Below, piece after piece: positions 53,333 to 62,685 of a stretch of DNA of 64,000 nt; the stretch's first letter is position 1, and each line of letters begins with the position of its first letter. The DNA comes from Clostridiales bacterium. GTDB lineage: Bacteria > Bacillota > Clostridia > Oscillospirales > Oscillospiraceae. The DNA lies in NCBI GenBank assembly GCA_004553495.1, contig SFLE01000001.1:1-64000 (forward strand), in the 5' to 3' direction. The position numbers and the translations under genes are program-made. A model generated the notes under the pieces. It was not told where the DNA came from. It searched no databases and saw only the letters and a program-made list of their open reading frames with translations.

Positions 53333-54022
53333 TTAAAGCTTTGCCGCAGCGTCGCTGTCGAGCAGAAGCGTCATATTCATATGCATCTGAAGCATGGCAG
53401 CCGGTACATAGGTCGAGGTCTTGCCATAGACAAGCTCGTGGATGATCTCTGTCTTTTCCTTGCCGAATGCAACAAGTATCACATTTCTTGACTCGCATAT
53501 GGTCTTGAGCCCCATGGTGACGGCTTTATCCGGCACATTTTCCTCGCCGCCGAAGCGCTCGGCCTTTCTCGCCTTTGTCCTGTCGGTGAGCTTAACGACA
53601 TGGGTGTAGGAATCATACGGCGTTGCGGGCTCGTTAAAGCCTATATGTCCGTTCGTTCCGATGCCGAGCACCGCAAGCTCTATACCGCCGCACTGCTCGA
53701 TCTGAGCGTCGAACTCGGCGGCGTTTTCCGGCGTGGGAGTATGTATATTCGTAATTCCGACCTTGGAGTACAGCTCCTCGTTGAGGCGGAACGCGCACGA
53801 GCGCTCATCGCCCGCGTCGAGCCCGACATAATCGCAGACGGTAAACGCCTTACACCCGCTCAGCGCTTTGCAGTTGAGCTCTGCCAAGGCATCGTAAACA
53901 TATTTTGTGGTTCGTCCGGAGGCGAACGCCATTGCGCAACCGGGTACCTTTTCGGCGTGCTCGGCTATCATGGAAGCTGCCAACGCGCTTATTTTTTCAC
54001 GACTGTCAACAATGATCTTCAT
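53333..54022 (-). CDS. nagB: Glucosamine-6-phosphate deaminase
   Basis: 229 residues, slightly short for NagB. Converts glucosamine 6-phosphate to fructose 6-phosphate and ammonia. The signature GIGTNGHIGFNEPA is clear, and DYVGLD near residue 65 fits the active-site region. It is 16 bases upstream of glmM, so the operon joins a catabolic and an anabolic fate of the same sugar phosphate. The reverse reaction could replace GlmS in part; that is inference. Confidence 0.9.
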   Translation of the reverse strand: MKIIVDSREKISALAASMIAEHAEKVPGCAMAFASGRTTKYVYDALAELNCKALSGCKAFTVCDYVGLDAGDERSCAFRLNEELYSKVGITNIHTPTPENAAEFDAQIEQCGGIELAVLGIGTNGHIGFNEPATPYDSYTHVVKLTDRTKARKAERFGGEENVPDKAVTMGLKTICESRNVILVAFGKEKTEIIHELVYGKTSTYVPAAMLQMHMNMTLLLDSDAAAKL

Positions 54023-54087
54023 CGTTATTCATCCTTTCCTGATAATTCGCGCCTTTGCAGGTAAAAATACAAGCGGAGGCGATATAT

Positions 54088-54762
54088 TTGGCAATTATAT
54101 TTATCCGCACCGTAATACTATATTTTGCGATACTCATTTCGATGCGGCTTATGGGCAAGCGTCAGCTCGGAGAGCTTGAGATCTCCGAGTTTATAGTCGC
54201 GGCGCTCATTGCGGACCTTGCCGCAACGCCGCTGCAGGATATAGGCATCCCGCTTCTGAACGGGCTTTTGCCTATAGCTATTATGTTCTGCCTTGAGATA
54301 ATCATTGCGGGGCTTAACTTAAAGTGCATAAGGCTTCGCAAGTTCACCTACGGAAAGCCCGAAATAATAATTAAAAACGGCAAGATAGACCGCGAAAAAA
54401 TGCAGCGCAACCGCTTTACGATAGACGAACTCATGCAGGAGCTGCGCGCTCAGGGGCAAAGCGACGCAAGCCAGATAGCCTACGCGGTGCTTGAAACGAA
54501 CGGTCAGCTCAGCATAATACTCAAAAGTGACAGTCAGCCCGCCACCGCGGGTCAGCTAAGTGTTGCGGGGCAGGATGAGTGCTATGCTCACATCATAATT
54601 AACGACGGCAGGATACTTGACAACAATCTCCGTCTGCTCGGGCGCGACAGGCGTTGGCTCGTCAATGAGCTTAGACGCCGGAACATATCCGGCGCGGAGG
54701 ATGTTTACATTCTCACACTGTCAGACAGCGGAAGCATTTTCTGCCAGACAAGGGAGGGATAG
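54088..54762 (+). CDS. DUF421/YetF family membrane protein
   Basis: 224 residues from a TTG at 54088, chosen because GGAGG lies 8 bases ahead; an earlier TTG has no such site. Three N-terminal membrane helices, then the family motif MGKRQLGELEISEFIVAALI and a soluble DUF421 domain (GKPEIIIKNGKI, RNRFTIDELMQELR). Function unknown, in Bacillus linked to spore membrane and stress. It is followed one base later by the DUF4363 gene. Confidence 0.88.
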   Translation: MAIIFIRTVILYFAILISMRLMGKRQLGELEISEFIVAALIADLAATPLQDIGIPLLNGLLPIAIMFCLEIIIAGLNLKCIRLRKFTYGKPEIIIKNGKIDREKMQRNRFTIDELMQELRAQGQSDASQIAYAVLETNGQLSIILKSDSQPATAGQLSVAGQDECYAHIIINDGRILDNNLRLLGRDRRWLVNELRRRNISGAEDVYILTLSDSGSIFCQTREG

Positions 54763-54763
54763 C

Positions 54764-55144
54764 ATGAAAAAGGAGATCGTCGCCGGAGCGCTGCTTATCT
54801 TGCTGTTCGCCGGAGTTCTAATAAACATCCGAGTTACCGAACAGATGGTCCGATCTCTGACGGACGAGGTGACCGAGGCATACAAAAGTGCCGTTTCCGG
54901 TGACTTCGATAGTGCCAGGCAGCAGATAGACGCTGCCGCAGAGCACTGGCTTTCGCTTGACGGCTACACGCATATCTTCATCCGCCACAGCGAGATAAAC
55001 TCTACGACCGAGGCGTTTTTCCAGTTAAAGACCGACATTTACGCCGAGGATGCCGGCGCTGCGGCAGGCTCCTACGGGCTTTTGAAGGAAACGCTCAACT
55101 CGCTTATGACGATGGAGCAGATAAGCATCGGAAGTATTTTCTGA
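54764..55144 (+). CDS. DUF4363 family protein
   Basis: 126 residues. One N-terminal membrane helix (IVAGALLILLFAGVLINI) and an external helical domain. The DUF421-DUF4363 pair is common in Clostridia and suggests a membrane complex. ATG with GGGAGGG ahead. The gene ends one base before the stop of the converging nrdR gene. Confidence 0.82.
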   Translation: MKKEIVAGALLILLFAGVLINIRVTEQMVRSLTDEVTEAYKSAVSGDFDSARQQIDAAAEHWLSLDGYTHIFIRHSEINSTTEAFFQLKTDIYAEDAGAAAGSYGLLKETLNSLMTMEQISIGSIF

Positions 55145-55600
55145 TCACTTATCGCTCAGGAGCTTTGTGAGCTCCTCCATGAATGTATTTATGTCCTTAA
55201 AGCTGCGGTAAACGGAGGCAAAGCGGACATACGCGACCTCATCGACCGCCTTTATGCGCTTCATGACCATTTCGCCGATCTCAACAGTGCTGATCTCACG
55301 CTCGAGCGCGCTCTGAAGCTCCTGCTCTATCTCGTCGGCTATCTTTTCAAGCTGAGAGAGCGTTACCGGACGCTTTTCGCAGGCGCGCACCATGCCGTTT
55401 ATGAGCTTGACTCTGTCAAACTGCTGGCGGGAACCATCGCGCTTTACAACGACCAGAGGCAGATGCTCGATGGTCTCATATGTAGTGAAGCGCTTCTGGC
55501 ATGCCAGACACTCTCTGCGGCGGCGAATGGTCGTGCCCTCCTCGGCGGGACGGGAGTCGATGACCTTGCTTTCAAGAAATCCGCAAAACGGGCATTTCAT
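55145..55600 (-). CDS. nrdR: Transcriptional repressor NrdR
   Basis: 151 residues from the ATG at 55600 (GGAGG ahead; an earlier ATG lacks a site). N-terminal zinc ribbon CPFCG...[12 protein letters not shown], then an ATP-cone ([20 protein letters not shown]). NrdR represses ribonucleotide reductase genes according to dATP/ATP. No nrd gene lies in the window. Confidence 0.96.
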   Translation of the reverse strand: MKCPFCGFLESKVIDSRPAEEGTTIRRRRECLACQKRFTTYETIEHLPLVVVKRDGSRQQFDRVKLINGMVRACEKRPVTLSQLEKIADEIEQELQSALEREISTVEIGEMVMKRIKAVDEVAYVRFASVYRSFKDINTFMEELTKLLSDK

Positions 55601-55669
55601 ATATTTATCCTCCAAGTTCTATTACTGACAAATGATTATAACACAACATGTCGTATATTGCCACTGTTT

Positions 55670-56257
55670 TTAATATTCTCCCGAAAGGAACTCCTCGCGG
55701 CTCATGAGCGCGTTTATCACCTGCAAAAGCGCCTGAGCCGTCATTTTGTGCGGAAGCCCCGCTTTCTTGAGAAAAGCGGTCCTCTTAGCGGCACTGCCCG
55801 CCGCTCCGGTTAGCCCCTTGGCGTACATATCGGCAATGGTAATCTTCTCGCCCTGCTGCCTATTCTGCCCGTCTATCGTTGCTCCCGCCTGCCTGAGCGC
55901 GCGCATTATTACCTCCTCGCTCATGCCCTCGACTCCGAGCTTTCCCTCGCGCGAGGATCTTGCCTTGCGGCGCTCCTTGCCTTCTATCTCGGGGATATAG
56001 GCGTTTTTTACGAGCTTGGGGTCAACGCAGCCCTTTATGAAATTTCTTATGACGAGCCCCGCTCCGTCGGGATCGGTGAAAATGATAAGCCCGCGCTTCT
56101 GCGCAAGGGTGCGCAGGAGTTGCTGCTTTTCCCTGTCATTGAACACGCCGAAGCCGGAGGTCTCGATTATGGTGGCGTCTATTATCTGGGAAAGCGTGTT
56201 CTTATCATACCGTCCCTCAACCACTATTACCTCGGATACGCTATGCACCGGTCTCAC
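55670..56257 (-). CDS. rnmV: Ribonuclease M5
   Basis: 195 residues. Toprim domain with VIVVEGRYD at the start and IIFTDPDGAG (DxD) near residue 55. RNase M5 matures 5S rRNA in low-GC Gram-positives. The GTG start at 56257 lies inside the end of holA, a 17-base overlap; a second GTG three codons later is possible. Confidence 0.92.
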   Translation of the reverse strand: MRPVHSVSEVIVVEGRYDKNTLSQIIDATIIETSGFGVFNDREKQQLLRTLAQKRGLIIFTDPDGAGLVIRNFIKGCVDPKLVKNAYIPEIEGKERRKARSSREGKLGVEGMSEEVIMRALRQAGATIDGQNRQQGEKITIADMYAKGLTGAAGSAAKRTAFLKKAGLPHKMTAQALLQVINALMSREEFLSGEY

Positions 56258-57287
56258 CCGACGCTATGCGCATCACGCAGTCCTTCAAAAGCTCGGTGGG
56301 ATCGGTTCTCGTGCTTTTCATGGCGTAGTCGGTTTCCGCGCACAGCTCGACGGCATATTTTATCTGCTGTGTTGAAAACCGGCGTGATGCCGCCAAAAGC
56401 CGGCTCGCTATGAAATCATATTTCAGCGCAAGCGTTTTCATAAGATAATCTTTGCCGAGGTCGTAATCTATGGCTACACGCGCGGCGTACATCCTGCGCA
56501 TCTGGTTGCCGACTATTGCAAGTATCATCGTCGGTTCGTTATTTTTATCCGCCAGAAGCTCTCCGAGAAGGCGCATCGCGGCGTTGTTCTCGCCGTTTGC
56601 CAGCGCCTCGGTCATGTCGAAAACGACTGCCTCAGGGATATGATGGGCAACGGCGTTTACATCGGCTTCGGTCACTCTGTCCGATTTTACATAGGATGCG
56701 ATCTTATTGATCTCGGGAATGAGCCCGTTCATAAGCCCGCCGCTTACATTTATAAGCCGCTGCACAGCGTTGAGCTCTATACCCTTCCCTGCCGCCGCGA
56801 ATCGCTTTATTATCCACTTTATGAGCATATCGCCGCTCTGCGCGTTGACGCATACATCACTGCCGAGCTTTGCTATGGCTTTATACAGCTTCAGGCGCTT
56901 ATCCGGCTCAAAGCCGACCGGTGCCATAAACACGACGGTGCAGTACTCCGGTATATCCGAAAGTATCGCCGCTACCTCGTCGGCTTCCTTGAGCTTGTTT
57001 ATATCCGCTCCGCGGATCTCGACAAGGCTTCGCTCGGACAGAAAAGGCACGCTATCTACCGCCTCTCGCAGGCTCAAGGCCGTGAAATCGCGCTCGTCGA
57101 TGCGGCGATAGCTGAAATCATCGGCATCGCTCGTCAGACACTGCTTTTTTATCTCCTCAAAAAAGCGCTCGGCAAGGTAGTCCTCGGGTCCCCATATGAG
57201 ATAAAGCCTCTCCGGTCCCTGAGTTCTGAGCTTGCGCACGCTTTCGTTATAATTAAATTTTTCCTCGTTTTTTGATCTCTTTGCCAT
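56241..57287 (-). CDS. holA: DNA polymerase III subunit delta
   Basis: 348 residues. Clamp-loader delta subunit. Features: LYLIWGPEDYLAERFFEEI near residue 27, VEIRGADINKL, and the C-terminal LAIVGNQMRRMYAARVAIDYDLGKD. It begins directly after the comEC stop (TAAATG) and overlaps rnmV, the usual comEC-holA order of Firmicutes. Confidence 0.94.
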   Translation of the reverse strand: MAKRSKNEEKFNYNESVRKLRTQGPERLYLIWGPEDYLAERFFEEIKKQCLTSDADDFSYRRIDERDFTALSLREAVDSVPFLSERSLVEIRGADINKLKEADEVAAILSDIPEYCTVVFMAPVGFEPDKRLKLYKAIAKLGSDVCVNAQSGDMLIKWIIKRFAAAGKGIELNAVQRLINVSGGLMNGLIPEINKIASYVKSDRVTEADVNAVAHHIPEAVVFDMTEALANGENNAAMRLLGELLADKNNEPTMILAIVGNQMRRMYAARVAIDYDLGKDYLMKTLALKYDFIASRLLAASRRFSTQQIKYAVELCAETDYAMKSTRTDPTELLKDCVMRIASGETGA

Positions 57288-59582
57288 TTAATCACCTGCC
57301 GTGATGTGAATGATAATTCTCCCGAGTTCATCGGTGCGAAGTGTTTCTATGCCGTGCCTGTCGAGCCGTTCAAGCGTTTCATCCGAAGGATGCCCGTAGT
57401 TATTATATCCGGTGGATACAACGGCTGTATCCGGAGAAACGGCGTTTAAAAGCTCGTCGCTGCACGAATATTTTGAGCCGTGGTGCGGCACGATAAGAAG
57501 CTCAGTGCCTGAAAGCTCATGCTTTGAAACGAGCTCGCGCTCAACGCTCATCTCGACATCGCCGGTAACGAGCATATCGTATTCGCCGATGCTTACGGTT
57601 AACATAATTCCGCTATCATTGCGCTTACCGCGCTCGGAGCTCTCGAAAATATCCAGCTCTATCTCGCCTGCGGTCAATTCGCTGTCTTGTGTTATGTAAA
57701 CTACTTGGGTGCCGTTTTCGTCCGCCGCGGCAAGGAGCTTCTCAAGCATACCGTCCGCACTCGTGTCGGCGGCGTTGTCCGGCAGCACAAGAATTTTTAC
57801 GCGCATGAGGTCCATGAGTCGCGCGGCTCCGGTGGCATGATCCGTGTGCAGATGCGTGAGCACGAGATAATCAATATCGTTATGCCCCATTGAATGGAGG
57901 TAGGATGAGAGCATATTGCCCGCGTTCGTGATAACTCCGTAGCTGCCGCAGTCGATGACAACGCAGCTATCCCGCTGCGTTACCGCGATGCACTGTCCGT
58001 TGCCGACGCTCATAACGCTTATCGTTCCGGTGTCGGCGCGCATATCCGTATCGGTGCGCACAAAAACGAGCGCCAGCAGTACAAGGCACGCGGCGGTCGG
58101 GGCTAAAAGCGTCAGCTTGCGCTTTCGCCTTACGGCCGCGCACACGACAAACATCACATATGATACGATCAGCCATACAAGCACATAGCCGTTTTCCGTG
58201 TACACTGCGGCAAACGGAAGCTTAGCCGCATATTCTACCACGACGGCAATATAGCGGACAAGGTATGCCAGCACTTCCGCCGGAAGCATGGCTGCCGGAG
58301 CGGATATAAGCCCTATGGCGCACACCAAAAAGCCGCCGGTGAACAGTATGGATATTGCCCAGAGGCAGAGGATGTTCATTATCGGTGCAAGAAGCGTTAC
58401 ATATCCGAAATGCACCGCTACGAGAGGCACGGTGAAAACCGTTACGGAAAGCGAGCTTGACAGCGTTGCGGTGATATAGCTGCCGACGCGTTCCAACGGT
58501 CTCGGAAAGCCCAGCTTTTCGCTCATTTTAACATAAAGCGGCTGGGCAAACAGGAACATTCCCGCCACCGCGCCGAAGGAGAGCTGAAGCGCAACGCTTC
58601 CTGCTGCAAACGGATTTGCAAGCAGAATAAGCGCCAGCGCAAAAGACAGCATCGTAGCTCTGTCGTTTATTCTGCCGGCTATGGGTGCGAGCAGCACCAT
58701 GCTTATCATTATCCCCGCTCTTACCGCCGACGGAGGCGAGCCGACCATTATTACAAACAGCCAGACAAGCGCGATGCACATTATTCCCGAACGGCGGGTC
58801 TTTCCCAAAACGCTTTGCAGCACACCGATGAGAAACGCCACATGCATTCCCGAAACGGCGACTACATGGGCAAGTCCCGCTATATTCATTGCGGAATACA
58901 GCTTATCGTCGTTATAATAATCGCCCTTGTAGCCTGCAAGCAGCGCCTTCATAAAATGCGAGACATCGTCCGGAAAAAGCCTGCCTATCTGAGTGTGCAG
59001 GGCGTTGCCGATATACTTGGGAAAGTATAAAAACGCGCCGCTCCAGCGTCCGGTTCGCTCTATCTCACCCGAAACGCTGCCGCACAGGTAAATGCCCTTT
59101 GAAATATTGGAATCGGTATCCTCGCCATAGCGCTCGGTTGCGCTCGTGAGCTTTGCCGTGAGGCTTATCTCGTCTCCGGGACGGAGGTCGGATGCTCCGT
59201 CGGAATAGTCAAACATCAGGGCTTTTACATTCGGGTACCTCGCGTCGGTCACCCTCACATATATAAGCGTCACATTGCTGCGCCTGTCCGGATAATCGGT
59301 CACGCGGGCTGAAAGCTGCACCTTCTCACCCAAGAAGCCTTCGCATTTATCTATGGTCTGCCAGCAATTTAACTCATAATGCGCAAAGCCTGCCGCCGCT
59401 GCAACGGCGAATATTATAACGCGCTTTCGCATATTGCCCTCGGCGAGCAGTGCAGACAGTGCGATTACTACGCACAGCGCCATTGCCGCACCGAACTGCG
59501 TGCGCGACATGACATAGTGCGACATAAAAACCGCCGCGCAATAGCCAGTGCACGCTATGGCAAGCTTGCGTATACCTCTCAT
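57288..59582 (-). CDS. comEC: ComEC/Rec2 competence membrane channel
   Basis: 764 residues from the ATG at 59582 (GGAAGGTG ahead); a GTG two codons earlier is possible. N-terminal OB-like part, a competence membrane domain (AGLAHVVAVSGMHVAFLIGVL) with about ten helices, and a C-terminal metallo-beta-lactamase domain with LTHLHTDHATGA. It transports single-stranded DNA during natural transformation. comEA is not beside it here. Confidence 0.93.
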   Translation of the reverse strand: MRGIRKLAIACTGYCAAVFMSHYVMSRTQFGAAMALCVVIALSALLAEGNMRKRVIIFAVAAAAGFAHYELNCWQTIDKCEGFLGEKVQLSARVTDYPDRRSNVTLIYVRVTDARYPNVKALMFDYSDGASDLRPGDEISLTAKLTSATERYGEDTDSNISKGIYLCGSVSGEIERTGRWSGAFLYFPKYIGNALHTQIGRLFPDDVSHFMKALLAGYKGDYYNDDKLYSAMNIAGLAHVVAVSGMHVAFLIGVLQSVLGKTRRSGIMCIALVWLFVIMVGSPPSAVRAGIMISMVLLAPIAGRINDRATMLSFALALILLANPFAAGSVALQLSFGAVAGMFLFAQPLYVKMSEKLGFPRPLERVGSYITATLSSSLSVTVFTVPLVAVHFGYVTLLAPIMNILCLWAISILFTGGFLVCAIGLISAPAAMLPAEVLAYLVRYIAVVVEYAAKLPFAAVYTENGYVLVWLIVSYVMFVVCAAVRRKRKLTLLAPTAACLVLLALVFVRTDTDMRADTGTISVMSVGNGQCIAVTQRDSCVVIDCGSYGVITNAGNMLSSYLHSMGHNDIDYLVLTHLHTDHATGAARLMDLMRVKILVLPDNAADTSADGMLEKLLAAADENGTQVVYITQDSELTAGEIELDIFESSERGKRNDSGIMLTVSIGEYDMLVTGDVEMSVERELVSKHELSGTELLIVPHHGSKYSCSDELLNAVSPDTAVVSTGYNNYGHPSDETLERLDRHGIETLRTDELGRIIIHITAGD

Positions 59583-59603
59583 TCCCACACCTTCCGTATG
59601 CGC

Positions 59604-59631
59604 AAAAAAGCAGCAGAACGCTGCTTTTTTA
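59604..59631 (-). terminator. Terminator after hinT
   Basis: AAAAAAGCAGC and GCTGCTTTTTT pair around AGAAC between hinT and comEC. Confidence 0.85.
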
Positions 59632-59644
59632 CGCTATTAACTAT

Positions 59645-59986
59645 TTATGCCATGCCCTCGGGCAGCTTTTTGCCGCCGAGGAGGTGGAAATGCAGATGCT
59701 TGACGGTCTGTCCGCCGTCCTCGCCGCAGTTATTTACAACGCGGTAGCCGTTTGTGAGACCCTCGCTTTTTGCTATCTTTGCGATCGCCTCAAAGCACTT
59801 TGCGACTTTATCGGAATTTTCGCCGTTTATCTCATCGGCGCAGCAGATATGCTGCTTCGGCAGGACCAGCACATGGACCGGAGCCTGCGGGTTTATATCG
59901 CGGAATGCAAACACATTCTCATCCTCGTAGACCTTTGTCGAGGGGATCTCTCCCGCGATTATTTTGCAAAACAGACAGTCGTTCAT
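59645..59986 (-). CDS. hinT: HIT family protein (histidine triad)
   Basis: 113 residues. CLFCKIIAGEIPSTKVYED at the start and the triad HLHFHLLGG near the end. HinT proteins hydrolyse adenosine phosphoramidates, including aminoacyl-AMP made by tRNA synthetases. It lies 14 bases after alaS in the same operon, which fits that substrate. AGGAGG precedes the ATG. Confidence 0.94.
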   Translation of the reverse strand: MNDCLFCKIIAGEIPSTKVYEDENVFAFRDINPQAPVHVLVLPKQHICCADEINGENSDKVAKCFEAIAKIAKSEGLTNGYRVVNNCGEDGGQTVKHLHFHLLGGKKLPEGMA

Positions 59987-60000
59987 ACCAATACCTCCTG

Positions 60001-62667
60001 TTAAATTCCAAGCTTTTCAGCCACGAGATCGTCAACTATCGCAAGGGCGTTATCCATCTTGAGCACCTCGGTGCCGCCGCCCATTGCGGAATCTGGCTTG
60101 CCGCCGCCCTTACCTCCGGTCACTGCGGAGACCGCGCGGACAATATCTCCCGCCTTTATACCGGCCGCCACTGCGTCCTTGCCGCAGCAGGCTGCGAATG
60201 TGACCTTGGACTCGGTAGCGGTCGCGAGAACGGCTACTATCTTCGGGTCGCGGTCGCGCAGGAAATCGCCGATCTTTCTGAGGTCGTTTGCGTCGAGATC
60301 CGTGCGGGTCGCAGTGAGGACATGGAAATCGCCGATCTTCTTTGCGGCAAAGAGGAACCTCTCCACATCTGAAGCGAGCATCTTGTCCTTCATCTTGTCT
60401 ACCTTCTGGCGCAAGCTCTTGACCTCGCTTACAAAGCCCTCAGCCTTGGCAAGCAGCTCGCTCGGCTTTGCCTTCAGGCTTTCCGCGGCGCGGGCGACGG
60501 TGAGGTAAGAGTGCTTTGCCATTTCAAGATACCGTCTGCCGGTAACGGCCTCTATTCTGCGAACGCCGCTTGCAATGGAATACTCGCCAGTTATATGGAA
60601 CATGCCGACCTTGGCGGTGTTGTCAAGATGAGTGCCGCCGCACAGCTCGGTGCTGAAATCGCCCATTTTGACTACGCGGACGACATCGCCGTACTTTTCG
60701 CCGAACAGCGCCGTTGCGCCGCTTTCCTTTGCAGCCTCAAGGCTCATTTCCCGAACGCTTATGTCCATGCCTTCAAGGATGGCGTCGTTGACCGCATCCT
60801 CGACTGCAGCTATCTCCTTGCCGCTCAGGGCGCTGAAATGCGTGAAGTCAAAGCGCAGCTCATCGACATCGACGAGCGAGCCGGCCTGATGCACATGGTC
60901 GCCGAGAACCTTGCGCAGTGCGGCGTGCAGCAGATGCGTTGCCGAGTGCGCACGGGAGATGGCTCTGCGGCGCTCGGGATTGACATTGGCAACTACCTCC
61001 TCGCCGACAGAGATGGAGCCGGACTCCACAACACCGTAGTGCAGGTACTTGTTGCCCTTATCTTTCTTGACATTGTTTACGATGAATCTGGTGAACTGAC
61101 CGTTTTCTATATCCTCAAGGCTGAATCCTATCTCGCCCCTGTCGGCGAGCTGACCGCCCATTTCGGCATAGAACGGGGTCTTATCAAGAACGATTATGCC
61201 CTCACAGCCCTCGCTTATCTCACCGGCGAGCTCATCGCCGTTCACGATGGCAAGCACCGTTGCGGTATCGCTGAGCTTATCATAGCCGGTAAACTCCGTG
61301 GGCGTTGCATCAAGGCCGAAGTCGATGCCCTCCCAGCCAAGGTCGCCGAGAGCCTTTCTCGCTTCGCGGGCGCGGACGCGCTGCTCCTCCATGAGAGCTT
61401 TAAACTCGTCCATATTAACGCTCATGCCCTCATCGGCGAGCATTTCGGCGGTCATATCCACGGGGAAGCCATAGGTATCATAGAGCTTGAACGCATCGGC
61501 TCCGGAGAAAACGCTTTCTCCCTTTGCCTTGTGCTCCTGCAAAATGCCGGAGAATATCTGCATACCGGCATCTATCGTCTTTGCAAAGCTTGCCTCCTCG
61601 CTCTGAACGACGCGGGTTATATAATCCTGCTTCTCGCGCAGCTCAGGGTACTGGCACTCGTTTTCATGTATAACGGTGTCGATGACCTTGTAAAGGAACG
61701 GCTCGTTTACGCCGAGGAGCTTGCCATGGCGCGCTGCTCTTCTGAGCAGACGGCGCAGAACATAGCCTCTGCCCTCGTTCGACGGCAGGATACCGTCGCA
61801 TATCATAAAGGTCGCGCTGCGGATGTGGTCGGTTATAACGCGCAGGGAAACATCACGCTTTTCGCTCTGACCGTAGTGTGCGCCGGTGAGCTCGGACACC
61901 TTGTGGGTGATGTTCATAACGGTATCGACATCAAACAGCGAGTTTACGCCCTGGCACACAACGGCAAGACGCTCAAGACCCATGCCGGTGTCGATGTTTT
62001 TCTGGCTGAGCTCGGTGTAGTTGCCGTGTCCGTCGTTATCAAACTGCGAGAAAACATTGTTCCAGACCTCGATATAGCGGTCGCAGTCGCAGCCGACGGT
62101 GCAGTCGGGCTTACCGCAGCCGTACTCCTCGCCGCGGTCGTAATATATCTCCGAACAGGGACCGCAGGGACCGGCGCCGTGCTCCCAGAAGTTATCCTCC
62201 TTGCCGAAGCGGAATATGCGCTCTGCGGGTATGCCGATCTCATCGTGCCAAATGTTCCATGCCTCGTCGTCATCAAGGTATACCGAGGGGTAGAGCCTGT
62301 TGGGGTCAAGCCCGACCCACTGCTCGCTGGTTAAGAACTCCCAACTCCACGCGATAGCCTCGTGCTTGAAGTAATCGCCGAAGGAGAAGTTGCCGAGCAT
62401 TTCAAAATATGTGCCGTGGCGCGCGGTGTGACCGACATTGTCGATGTCGCCGGTGCGGATGCACTTCTGGCAGGTGCAAACGCGTTTTCTCGGGGGTATC
62501 TGCTCACCCTTGAACCACGGTTTCATCGGGGTCATGCCCGCGTTTATGAGCAGGATGGATTTATCGTTCTGCGGCACCAGCGAAAAGCTCGGCAGGCGCA
62601 GGTGATCCTTGCTCTCGAAAAAGCTCAGGAACATTTCTCTGAGCTCATTTACTCCGTATGCTTTCAT
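60001..62667 (-). CDS. alaS: Alanyl-tRNA synthetase
   Basis: 888 residues, full length. Class II catalytic core (RTGDIDNVGHTARHGTYFEMLGNFSFGDYFK), tRNA-binding domain, editing domain with HSATHLLHAALRKVLGDHVHQ and CGGTHLDNT, and C-terminal DHHA1 domain with GKGGGKPD-like glycine-rich loop. It follows the U32 peptidase gene by 18 bases, so no T-box leader is directly ahead. Confidence 0.98.
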   Translation of the reverse strand: MKAYGVNELREMFLSFFESKDHLRLPSFSLVPQNDKSILLINAGMTPMKPWFKGEQIPPRKRVCTCQKCIRTGDIDNVGHTARHGTYFEMLGNFSFGDYFKHEAIAWSWEFLTSEQWVGLDPNRLYPSVYLDDDEAWNIWHDEIGIPAERIFRFGKEDNFWEHGAGPCGPCSEIYYDRGEEYGCGKPDCTVGCDCDRYIEVWNNVFSQFDNDGHGNYTELSQKNIDTGMGLERLAVVCQGVNSLFDVDTVMNITHKVSELTGAHYGQSEKRDVSLRVITDHIRSATFMICDGILPSNEGRGYVLRRLLRRAARHGKLLGVNEPFLYKVIDTVIHENECQYPELREKQDYITRVVQSEEASFAKTIDAGMQIFSGILQEHKAKGESVFSGADAFKLYDTYGFPVDMTAEMLADEGMSVNMDEFKALMEEQRVRAREARKALGDLGWEGIDFGLDATPTEFTGYDKLSDTATVLAIVNGDELAGEISEGCEGIIVLDKTPFYAEMGGQLADRGEIGFSLEDIENGQFTRFIVNNVKKDKGNKYLHYGVVESGSISVGEEVVANVNPERRRAISRAHSATHLLHAALRKVLGDHVHQAGSLVDVDELRFDFTHFSALSGKEIAAVEDAVNDAILEGMDISVREMSLEAAKESGATALFGEKYGDVVRVVKMGDFSTELCGGTHLDNTAKVGMFHITGEYSIASGVRRIEAVTGRRYLEMAKHSYLTVARAAESLKAKPSELLAKAEGFVSEVKSLRQKVDKMKDKMLASDVERFLFAAKKIGDFHVLTATRTDLDANDLRKIGDFLRDRDPKIVAVLATATESKVTFAACCGKDAVAAGIKAGDIVRAVSAVTGGKGGGKPDSAMGGGTEVLKMDNALAIVDDLVAEKLGI

Positions 62668-62685
62668 ATCTCTTCTCCTCTTTCA

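Noticed and set aside
60511..62334. Open frame of 607 codons on the plus strand opposite alaS
   Set aside because: AlaS is certain from motifs on the other strand; the antisense frame reflects codon bias.
62668..62685. T-box leader for alaS
   Set aside because: Only 18 bases separate alaS from the upstream gene, so it is expressed within the operon.
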